Below are positions 1-5,603 of a stretch of DNA of 6,734 bases, piece after piece (within the stretch, counting starts at the first letter, position 1; each line of letters opens with the position of its first letter). The DNA is from DUEL01 sp964580565 (GTDB lineage Bacteria > Chloroflexota > Anaerolineae > B4-G1 > DUEL01): contig CAZOLN010000138.1 in NCBI GenBank assembly GCA_964580565.1, positions 1 through 6,734 on the forward strand, given 5' to 3'. Both the position numbers and the translations under genes were made by a program. A model generated the notes under the pieces. That model had not been told where the DNA came from, ran no database searches, and saw nothing but the letters and a program-made list of their open reading frames with translations.

Positions 1-5
1 CCTGG

Positions 6-473
6 GTGCTTTCGATCATCACAGCCGTTGTTGTCCTGGCGGCCTCTCCCGCGACAGGGGCGAGGTCGCGCGGCGGGTCGGGGGTGGGGGTAGAGAGCGT
101 GGAGCAGGGAGCGTTGTCGGCTGCCCCCATCCCCGGCCCGCCTGCCGAGGTATGCAGGGATCTCTACGTCCTCTCCGCCCAGGCGGCCGCCCTCACCGGC
201 TCCCTCGCCCTGGTGGACCGGGAGGAACGGCCTGCACGGGCGCGGGAAGCGGCGGCGAGGGTGCGCGGCCTGGCCGTGCAGGCGGCCGGGGTGGTAGGGG
301 CGAACGGCCGTTCGCCCCTGGTCGGCGTGCTGGGGGACCTGGCCGACGCGCTGGAGCGGTACGCCGGGGGGGACCCGGCCTCACCGGCGGCGGTGCGGGA
401 GGCGTCCGCCTCCAACGCCCGCCTCCGGGCGGCCTACGCCGCCTGTGCAAATCCCACGTCTGGAGGTGAATGA
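6..473 (+). CDS. Small exported protein of unknown function, first gene of the Tad cluster (5' end uncertain)
   Basis: I do not recognise this family. From the GTG at 6 it reads 155 residues. A hydrophobic stretch at residues 2-18 (LSIITAVVVLAASPATG) is followed by an Ala/Gly/Pro-rich linker, then an Ala-, Leu- and Arg-rich, probably helical body from about residue 45. There are two cysteines, one at the start of the body (EVCRDLY) and one near the C-terminus (YAACANP), which could form a disulfide outside the membrane. The hydrophobic stretch looks like a signal peptide or anchor but lacks the usual basic residues before it. The frame is open to the window edge, so the true start is probably upstream of position 1. 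The stop overlaps the next start (ATGA at 470-473), which implies translational coupling to the CpaB-like gene and a role in the same envelope machine. A perfect 24-bp palindrome lies inside the gene and encodes ANGRSPL. Coding status is well supported by codon bias and packing; function is unknown. Confidence 0.6.
   Translation: MLSIITAVVVLAASPATGARSRGGSGVGVESVEQGALSAAPIPGPPAEVCRDLYVLSAQAAALTGSLALVDREERPARAREAAARVRGLAVQAAGVVGANGRSPLVGVLGDLADALERYAGGDPASPAAVREASASNARLRAAYAACANPTSGGE
296..319. repeat. Perfect 24-bp palindrome inside the first gene
   Basis: The left arm AGGGGCGAACGG (296-307) is followed directly by its exact reverse complement CCGTTCGCCCCT (308-319), with no loop. It lies within coding sequence and is read as G-A-N-G-R-S-P-L. 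A degenerate copy occurs at 2646-2669. The form resembles dispersed palindromic elements that I recall from Chloroflexota genomes, but only two copies are visible here. Confidence 0.8.
462..466 (+). promoter_or_regulatory. Ribosome binding site that selects the start of the CpaB-like gene
   Basis: GGAGG (within TGGAGGTGA) lies 3 bases before the ATG at 470 and 6 bases before the ATG at 473. The spacing favours 473 as the start. The site lies inside the end of the preceding gene, as expected for coupled translation. Confidence 0.7.
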
Positions 474-1260
474 TGAGCCGTGTTCGCTGGCCTCTTCTCA
501 TCATCGGCATCGTCGGGGCGATCATCGTCGCCGTGGCGGTGATCCTGGTGGTCCGGCTGGGGCGGGGGACGCCCGTCCCGCTGCCGGTCGCCATCGACGA
601 CATCCCGCCGGGGACCGCCCTGGACCCCCAGTTGTTCCGGCTGACGGAGGTGCGGGACCCCGATCCGGCCTTCCTGGAGGCGGTGGTCACCGCCGACGAG
701 TTCGCGCAGGTGATGGGACTGCCGGTGCTGGAGACGGTCCACGCCGGGTCGCCCCTGCTGTGGGCCCAGGTGCGGACGGACGCGCCCAACGAGTGGCAGC
801 GCCGGATCACCCTCCTGGTCTCCGACCCTGACCACCTGGTCTTCCCCATCCCGGCCTCGCCCGACCAGGCGGGGAACTACATCGTAGCCGGTGACTACGT
901 GGACGTGGTGTTCACCCTGGGGCGGGTGGCTGCCCAGGAGATGAGCCACGGGTACGTGGTGCCCGAGGAGGTTGGGGTGCGCTCCCTGCGGGCCATCACC
1001 CCCACGGAGGAGTTGAAGGTTGGGGAGGTGATCACCGAGACGCTGCACCTGCCGGTGGCGAAGGTGATCCTGCCCGACGTGCGGGTGCTGCGGGTGGAGC
1101 GGGAGGTGGTGCAGGCCCCCTCGGTGGCCTACGGGACGGGCGCGGAGGAGGAGCAGCAGCCCCGCCGGGTCGAGGGGGATGTGATCCGGCTGTACCTGGA
1201 GGTGGACCGGGAGCAGGCGGAGGTGCTGGCCTTCGCCCTCAACAACGGCGTCCTCAACCT
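473..1260 (+). CDS. cpaB: CpaB/RcpC-like Tad pilus assembly protein (3' end lost in assembly gap)
   Basis: CpaB/RcpC proteins are membrane-anchored envelope components of Tad/Flp pilus machines; in diderms they work with the secretin. From the ATG at 473, 262 residues are visible. There is a short basic start (MSRVRW) and one transmembrane helix at about residues 7-28. A SAF-like domain begins at about 34 and includes VAIDDIPPGTALD, followed by VLETVHAGSPLLWAQV. A CpaB-type core at about 113-149 contains VFPIPASPDQAGNYIVAGD and YVDVVFTLG. The last visible part (DVIRLYLEVDREQAEVLAFALNNG) matches the C-terminal sheet of the family. The ATG at 470 is an alternative start, but GGAGG at 462-466 is better spaced for 473. 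The end lies in the 100-N gap, and any reading through the Ns is artificial. The family call rests on domain order and recognisable motifs, not a search. Confidence 0.82.
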
Positions 1261-1360
1261 NNNNNNNNNNNNNNNNNNNNNNNNNNNNNNNNNNNNNNNN
1301 NNNNNNNNNNNNNNNNNNNNNNNNNNNNNNNNNNNNNNNNNNNNNNNNNNNNNNNNNNNN
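1261..1360. other. Assembly gap between cpaB and tadZ
   Basis: This is a run of exactly 100 N, a usual placeholder for a gap of unknown size. The hidden DNA must hold the C-terminus of the CpaB-like protein and the first part of TadZ. The visible TadZ begins near the third strand of its receiver-like domain, so roughly 50 residues are missing and the real gap is probably longer than 100 bases. Confidence 0.95.
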
Positions 1361-1362
1361 AC

Positions 1363-2531
1363 GACGCGGTCAACCTGGAGGCGGACGTGGTGCTCCTCTG
1401 CCCCCAGGTCACCGGCTACCGACCGCAGATGATCATGGACCTCCTCCTGCACGTGGACCGGCCCATCCCGACGGTCGGCTGGGTGGAGGCCACCTCCGAC
1501 GACGGCCGCTCGATGGTCGCCCACGGGGCGAAGGGGTACGTCACCCTGCCGATGGACGCGCACCAGGGGAACAAGGTGGTCCAACTGCTCCGGGCGGCCG
1601 TCGAGGAGGCCCGCCGGGAGCGGCAGCGGGGGGAGGTGAAGGCCCGTCCCGTTCCCTCCAGCCGGCTGCAGGCGTGGAAGGAGCGGGTGATCACCGTGTG
1701 GGTGCCGAAGGGGGGCGGGTCCACCCGGACCACGCTGGCGGTCAACCTGGCGGTGGCCCTCTCCCACGCCTCGCTGGGCAACCAGCCGACGGTCCTTCTG
1801 GACTTCGATATGGCGAAGGGGGACGCCCACACGATGCTCGGCTTCACCGCCAACGTGAAGCACGCCGAGCGGCACGGATGGCCGCTCCTGGAGCGGGGTC
1901 TGTTCGACCTGGTGGTGGGGCTGGCCTCCCGCTGGGCGCAGGGGGGCGAGGGGCTGATCACCCCGGTCCTGCTGCGCAACTACCTGGTGCGGTGGGATGA
2001 GGACAGCCAGTTGGACCTCCTGCCGGGGCTGTATTTCCCCCACCAGGCGGGGGCGGAGGAGTTCCGCAACCGGGCGATGATCTACCAGATGGGGCGGCGG
2101 ATCATCGAGGTGATGCGGCAGATGTACGCCTTCGTGGTCATCGACATCGGGCAGGACTTCACCCGGCCCCTGCACCGGGCGGCCATCGAGGCGGCCAACG
2201 AGGTGCTGGTGACGGTGCCGCCGGTGTGGACGGCGGTGGTCGATACGGCGAACGCGATGGAGCCGCTGAAGCACCACTTCGGCAGTCTGGAGAAGTTCAA
2301 GTTGGTGATCACCCGGTTCGACCCGGAGTTCGGACTGTCGGAGAAGGAGATCATCAAGGAGGTGGGGCTGCCGAAGTTGGCGACGATTCCCCACGACGCG
2401 GTGGTGGCGGAGAACGCGGTGAACACCCATACCCCCTACGTGCTGACCGACGAGGGGCCGCTGGGGGATGCGGTGCGGGAACTGGCCGCGTACTACCTCC
2501 CCTACCTGGCGGAGAAGCGGAAGCGGGGCCT
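1363..2531 (+). CDS. tadZ: TadZ/CpaE-like ParA/MinD-family ATPase with degenerate receiver domain (both ends in gaps)
   Basis: TadZ/CpaE proteins are ParA/MinD-like proteins that localise the Tad machine, often with an N-terminal pseudo-receiver. There are 389 visible residues, numbered from D at 1363. Residues 1-70 resemble the second half of a receiver domain, but the phosphoacceptor position in ADVVLLCPQ is Cys (codon 1399-1401), and the conserved Lys before Pro is Leu in GYVTLPMD (codon 1546-1548). The ATPase domain starts near residue 108. Its Walker A is KGGGSTRTT (1708-1734): the ParA signature Lys (residue 116) is kept, but the P-loop Lys is replaced by Arg (1726-1728). Walker A' is LLDFDMAKGD (Asp at 1801-1803) and the Walker B-like strand is FVVIDIGQD (Asp at 2143-2145). 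The C-terminus contains IPHDAVVAENAVNTHTPYV, typical of the family. The apparent in-frame join to TadA through the next gap depends on the arbitrary number of Ns. Confidence 0.85.
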
Positions 2532-2631
2532 NNNNNNNNNNNNNNNNNNNNNNNNNNNNNNNNNNNNNNNNNNNNNNNNNNNNNNNNNNNNNNNNNNNNN
2601 NNNNNNNNNNNNNNNNNNNNNNNNNNNNNNN
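2532..2631. other. Assembly gap between tadZ and tadA
   Basis: This is a run of exactly 100 N. It hides the C-terminus of TadZ and the true start of TadA. A degenerate copy of the 24-bp palindrome begins only 15 bases after the gap. Confidence 0.95.
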
Positions 2632-4032
2632 GAGCCGGAGGGCTTGGGGACGAACGGTCGTTCGCCCTCGTCGGAGCCGGTGCCGTCCTTCTACGAGGTG
2701 ATGCAGGCGGCGAAGGCGGAGGAGGTCGGCGACCCCTACGCCTACGTCCTGGAGACGGTGCGGGAGCGGATCCGCGCCGGGAACCTGCTCACCACCGCCC
2801 AACTGGACCACCCCGGCGAGGAAGAAGAGCGGCTGGTGTACGACCTGGCGCTGGAGGTGGCGGAGGACTACGCCGCTTCCTGTGCTAGCCGGGGCCTGCC
2901 CCGCCTCCCCGCCGAGCCGGAGCAGGTGGCGAAGCGGGTGGTGGACGACGTGCTGGGCTGGGGGCCGCTGGCGGAACTGATGGCCGACGAGACGGTGGAG
3001 GAGATCTTCATCAACGGCCCCGACGAGATCTGGGTGGTGCGGGCGGGGAGGCCAAAGGAGCGGACCTCCCTCCGCTTCACCGACGCGGCCGAACTGCGCC
3101 GGTTCTTCAACCGGAAGTTGGACCGGGCCGGAGGCCACCGGGGCCTCTCCACCAAGACCCCCTGGGCCGACGGACGGCTGGAGGACGGAAGCCGGTTCCA
3201 CGGGATCATGCCGCCGCTGGTCGCCAACCGGGACAACCTGGTGGTGACCATCCGGAGGTTCCGGCCGGTGGCGAGGACGCTGGAGGAGATGGTCCGGCTG
3301 GGGACGATGCCGGAGGAGGTGGGGAGGTTCATCGCGGCGGCGGTGCGGGCGCGGCTGAACATCGTGGTCAGCGGCGGCACCGCCTCCGGCAAGACCACCT
3401 TCCTCAACGCCTGCGGCTCGGTCCTGGAGCCGGACGAGCGGGTGATCACCATCGAGGACACGCCGGAGTTGCAGGTGCCGGTGGAGAACTGGGTGCAGTT
3501 GGTGACGCGGGAGGCGGCGGAGGGGGTGGAGGCCGTGACGATGGCGGACCTGGTGCGGCACGCGCTGCGGATGAAGCCGGACCGGATCTGGCTGGGGGAG
3601 GCGCGGGGGCCGGAGATGGCGGCGATCCTGACGGCGGCCAACACCGGCCACGAGGGGGTGATGTTCACCGTCCACGCCGACGACGTGTGGGCCACCCTGA
3701 CCCGCATCGAGACGCTGGTGCAGGAGGGAAAGCCGAACCTCCCCCTGCGGGCGATCCGACTGAACATCGCCACGGCCCTGCACCTGGTGGTCCACCTGAC
3801 GCGGATCCGCCTGCCCGACGGCTCCGAGACGCGGCGGGTGACGGGGATCGGGGAGGTGCGGGACCGGCTGGAGGGGGAGGAGATCGTGGTCGAGCCGCTG
3901 TGGGAGTGGCGAGGCGAGGGGTTGGAATGGACGGGGAACTTCCCCTCGGAGCGGCTGCGAAAGCGGCTCCTGGAGCGGGCCGGGTACGACTTCCGGGAGG
4001 AAGTTGCACAGAAGGCAGGAGGAGGATGGTGA
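2632..4032 (+). CDS. tadA: TadA/CpaF-like type II/IV secretion ATPase (5' end in gap)
   Basis: TadA/CpaF is the cytoplasmic hexameric ATPase that powers Tad pilus assembly. There are 466 visible residues, numbered from E at 2632. An acidic, helical N-terminal region occupies about 18-100. The N-terminal ATPase domain starts with VVDDVLGWGPLAELMADET and contains EEIFINGPDEIWV. The catalytic domain carries Walker A GGTASGKTT (3373-3399, Lys at residue 254), an Asp box ITIEDTPELQ (Glu/Asp at 3454-3459), a Walker B RIWLGEARG (Glu at 3598-3600), and a His box FTVHADD (His at 3673-3675) after NTGHEG. All the key residues are present, so it should be active. The first methionine is at 2701, but the frame is open upstream to the gap, so the start is unknown; 2632-2700 includes a Ser/Pro-rich stretch made partly by the palindromic repeat (TNGRSPSS). 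The stop at 4030-4032 overlaps the next start (TGATG). Confidence 0.93.
   Translation, partial: EPEGLGTNGRSPSSEPVPSFYEVMQAAKAEEVGDPYAYVLETVRERIRAGNLLTTAQLDHPGEEEERLVYDLALEVAEDYAASCASRGLPRLPAEPEQVAKRVVDDVLGWGPLAELMADETVEEIFINGPDEIWVVRAGRPKERTSLRFTDAAELRRFFNRKLDRAGGHRGLSTKTPWADGRLEDGSRFHGIMPPLVANRDNLVVTIRRFRPVARTLEEMVRLGTMPEEVGRFIAAAVRARLNIVVSGGTASGKTTFLNACGSVLEPDERVITIEDTPELQVPVENWVQLVTREAAEGVEAVTMADLVRHALRMKPDRIWLGEARGPEMAAILTAANTGHEGVMFTVHADDVWATLTRIETLVQEGKPNLPLRAIRLNIATALHLVVHLTRIRLPDGSETRRVTGIGEVRDRLEGEEIVVEPLWEWRGEGLEWTGNFPSERLRKRLLERAGYDFREEVAQKAGGGW
2646..2669. repeat. Degenerate copy of the palindromic element in the tadA N-terminal region
   Basis: The sequence GGGGACGAACGG then TCGTTCGCCCTC matches the 296-319 palindrome, with one inserted A in the left arm, a central C-to-T change and a C-to-T change in the right arm. 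The core CGAACG/CGTTCG (2651-2656 and 2659-2664) stays self-complementary. It is translated as G-T-N-G-R-S-P-S, in the same phase as the first copy. Confidence 0.65.
4017..4025 (+). promoter_or_regulatory. Ribosome binding site for the small gene at 4032
   Basis: AGGAGGAGG ends 6 bases before the ATG at 4032. The in-frame ATG at 4026 directly abuts the site and is therefore too close, so 4032 is preferred. Confidence 0.7.
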
Positions 4033-4352
4033 TGGGCGAGATCACGACGCCCGACGAATCGACGACCTGGACGAGGTGGACCAGGGGGACAACCGGTGGT
4101 GTGTTGTGCGACCAATCGACGACGGTCGTGCAGGTCCTCCCGCCGGGGGCATGCCCCTGGTGCAGTCGGCCCTCGGTGCACCACTGGGTGTTCCACGGCG
4201 GCCCCTGCCCCCGCGTGAAGGCCATCGACTACTACCCAAACGGCTCCATCAAGCGGGTGGAGTTCTGGCCGGAGGATGAGGACCTGGCATTGGCAGAAGC
4301 AGACCTGGCCTCTTACGCCCTTGGCCTGGCCCGGGAGGACGAGGAGGAGTGA
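4032..4352 (+). CDS. Small putative zinc-knuckle protein of unknown function inside the tad operon
   Basis: This predicted 106-residue protein is not a known Tad component, and I cannot name its family with confidence. It has no membrane segment or signal peptide, so it is probably cytoplasmic. Cysteines at 41, 44 and 59 and His55 give a C-x2-C-x10-H-x3-C pattern, a plausible zinc site; His50, His51 and Cys26 are further possible ligands. The pattern leads into PCPRVKAIDYYPNGSIKRVEF (residues 58-78), a beta-hairpin-like segment. I recall similar segments in small phage-type proteins, but that memory is unverified. The C-terminus is very acidic (last residues REDEEE). The start at 4032 overlaps the tadA stop and has a strong binding site 6 bases upstream. 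Codon use is less G/C-biased than in the flanking tad genes (GCA, TTG and GAA codons near the end), which hints at a different origin. An approximate 15-bp direct repeat lies near its start. Confidence 0.7.
   Translation: MGEITTPDESTTWTRWTRGTTGGVLCDQSTTVVQVLPPGACPWCSRPSVHHWVFHGGPCPRVKAIDYYPNGSIKRVEFWPEDEDLALAEADLASYALGLAREDEEE
4052..4123. repeat. 15-bp direct repeat with a 57-bp period in the small gene
   Basis: CGACGAATCGACGAC (4052-4066) recurs as CGACCAATCGACGAC (4109-4123), a 14 of 15 match. The period is 57 bases (19 codons), so both copies are in frame and encode D-E-S-T-T and D-Q-S-T-T. Chance in G/C-rich sequence is possible. Confidence 0.45.
4341..4349 (+). promoter_or_regulatory. 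Ribosome binding site for the small gene at 4355
   Basis: GAGGAGGAG ends 5 bases before the ATG at 4355. It is encoded by the Glu codons that end the preceding gene, so the acidic tail of that protein doubles as the signal for the next gene. Confidence 0.65.
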
Positions 4353-4354
4353 CC

Positions 4355-4601
4355 ATGCGTGTCGTGTCCCGCGAGCGAGACGAGATCCACCTGGCCTTCG
4401 ACCGGGACGAGTTGCAGCGGTTGGTTGATGCGCTTGAGAGCGCGGTGGACCAGATCTACCGGGGTGATATGCCCCCGCAGCAGAAGCGGGCAGCAGCGGA
4501 TGAACTGTGGGGCTGGATCGACCGGCTGAACGGCGTGGTTTGGGACCTGAGCCCCGACGGCGGTGAGGAGCAGGGAAGGGACCTTGCCGGAGACGACGGA
4601 G
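4355..4601 (+). CDS. Small helical protein of unknown function, between tadA and tadB (3' end in gap)
   Basis: Eighty-two residues are visible before the 100-N gap, and no stop codon is seen. I do not recognise the family. The sequence is charged and predicted helical. A short strand-like start (MRVVSRERDEIHLAFD) leads into an amphipathic helix (RDELQRLVDALESAVDQIY), a second helix around QQKRAAADELWGWIDRLNG, and a polar Gly/Asp/Glu-rich tail. There are no cysteines, no membrane segment and no signal peptide, so it is probably cytoplasmic. The ATG at 4355 lies 2 bases after the preceding stop and 5 bases after GAGGAGGAG; a GTG at 4349 is a less likely start. With the gene at 4032 it forms a two-gene insert that canonical tadA-tadB neighbourhoods lack. 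Its codon choice is again looser than in the tad genes. It may end soon inside the gap, because the TadB N-terminus must also fit there. Confidence 0.6.
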
Positions 4602-4701
4602 NNNNNNNNNNNNNNNNNNNNNNNNNNNNNNNNNNNNNNNNNNNNNNNNNNNNNNNNNNNNNNNNNNNNNNNNNNNNNNNNNNNNNNNNNNNNNNNNNNN
4701 N
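4602..4701. other. Assembly gap before tadB
   Basis: This is a run of exactly 100 N. It hides the end of the small helical gene and the start of TadB. By comparison with the homologous N-terminus of the TadC-like protein, about 10-15 TadB residues are missing. Confidence 0.95.
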
Positions 4702-4702
4702 G

Positions 4703-5602
4703 GTCTTCCTGGCCTTCGCCCTCCGCCCCCGGCGGGTGGTCCGCGCCCAGGCGGAGACGCTGCTGCCCGGCATCCAGGTCCGCCTCGACCGGGCGAAGTT
4801 GGGAGTGAAGGCGTCCACCTACGTCATCCGCTCCCTGGCCTACGGGGCCGTCTTCGGCGCGGTGATGTGGCTGGCGACGGGGGCCTTCCTGGTCTTCCCC
4901 GTCGGGCTGGCCGCGGGCTTCTTCTTCGTCTGGTCCCGCCTGGAGGACGAACGGAACGAGCGGCTGAACCGGTATCACAAGGCGCTGGCCTCGGCCGCCG
5001 ACACCATCGTCAACTCCTGGCGGATCAAGCCGTCGATGAACCGGGCGCTGGAGGCGGTGGCGACCTACGGACAGGGGAAGGTGGCGGAGGACTTCGCCGA
5101 GGTCCGCCGGGCGGTGCGCAGCGGGGAGCCGCTGGTGGCGGCGTTGCAGGCGGTGGCCGACCGGCGGGAGTCCCCCGTCTTCGACGCCCTGGCGACCGCG
5201 CTCATCGTCGCCGAGGAGGCGGGCGGGGAGGTCTCCGAGATGCTGGCCCGCCACGCCGAGGCGACCCGGCAGATGGCGGTGATCTACGAGGAGACCATCG
5301 ATATGCAGAAGGGGCAGCGGACCGACGTGATGTGGGGGATCGTCGGCCCGTGGGTGGTGATGGCGATGGTCCGCCTGGCGACGGTCTTCACCGGCGGGAT
5401 CGGCTACGGGACGGAGTTCTTCCGCACTCCGGCGGGGCAGGTGGTGGCGGTGATCGCCGCCGTCCTCACCGTCGTCGCCTACGTCCACGCCCACCGGACC
5501 GCCGGGCGGGGGCTGATCGTGGAGCGGGTGGCCGTTGAGCGGGGGCGGGAGGCGAAGGGAGCCGCCCGGGCAGCCCGCCCGACCGCAAGACAGGGGGTGT
5601 GA
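4703..5602 (+). CDS. tadB: TadB-like type II secretion F-domain inner-membrane platform protein (5' end in gap)
   Basis: TadB is one of two polytopic platform proteins on which TadA acts to extrude the pilus. There are 299 visible residues. The sequence starts within the first membrane helix (VFLAFAL), followed by a basic juxtamembrane motif (RPRRVVRAQAE). Two hydrophobic segments at about residues 39-58 and 60-77 precede a cytoplasmic T2SF domain at about 85-215, with ALASAADTIVNSWRIKPS, FAEVRRAVRSGEPLVAALQ and ALIVAEEAGGEVSEMLARH, the standard helical pattern of the family. Two more membrane helices follow (about 215-230 and 248-265), then a basic Ala/Arg-rich tail. Of the two platform proteins this is called TadB because it follows the ATPase and precedes the TadC-like gene. 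The stop at 5600-5602 is one base before the next ATG. The start codon is not visible. Confidence 0.85.
   Translation, partial: VFLAFALRPRRVVRAQAETLLPGIQVRLDRAKLGVKASTYVIRSLAYGAVFGAVMWLATGAFLVFPVGLAAGFFFVWSRLEDERNERLNRYHKALASAADTIVNSWRIKPSMNRALEAVATYGQGKVAEDFAEVRRAVRSGEPLVAALQAVADRRESPVFDALATALIVAEEAGGEVSEMLARHAEATRQMAVIYEETIDMQKGQRTDVMWGIVGPWVVMAMVRLATVFTGGIGYGTEFFRTPAGQVVAVIAAVLTVVAYVHAHRTAGRGLIVERVAVERGREAKGAARAARPTARQGV
5593..5597 (+). promoter_or_regulatory. Weak purine-rich ribosome binding site for tadC
   Basis: GGGGG ends 6 bases before the ATG at 5604. It is weaker than the other sites in the operon, and translation probably also depends on coupling from tadB, whose stop is one base upstream. 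Confidence 0.45.
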
Positions 5603-5603
5603 G

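Noticed and set aside
1261..1432. Extension of the CpaB-like ORF through the first gap to a stop at 1432
   Set aside because: After the gap this frame lies inside the TadZ coding sequence in the wrong phase, so the extension is an artefact of the N run.
1129..3795. Very long open frame on the minus strand (888 codons), and others at 4313-5818 and 5466-6617
   Set aside because: High G/C third positions remove stop codons on the opposite strand. The translations are His/Pro/Arg-rich and domainless, and they oppose well-recognised Tad genes.
1387..4032. A single 881-codon TadZ-TadA fusion reading through the 2532-2631 gap
   Set aside because: The frame continues only because the placeholder is 100 N; true gap length is unknown. 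TadZ and TadA are normally separate proteins, and the visible parts correspond to two complete-looking domain sets.
4563..4601. GTG at 4563 as the TadB start
   Set aside because: The encoded sequence (RSREGTLPETTE) is polar and does not resemble the membrane helix expected there, and the frame across the gap cannot be known.
5535..5603. GTG start at 5535 for the TadC-like protein
   Set aside because: It would add an Arg/Pro-rich tail inside tadB before a membrane helix. The ATG at 5604 starts right at the helix, one base after the tadB stop.
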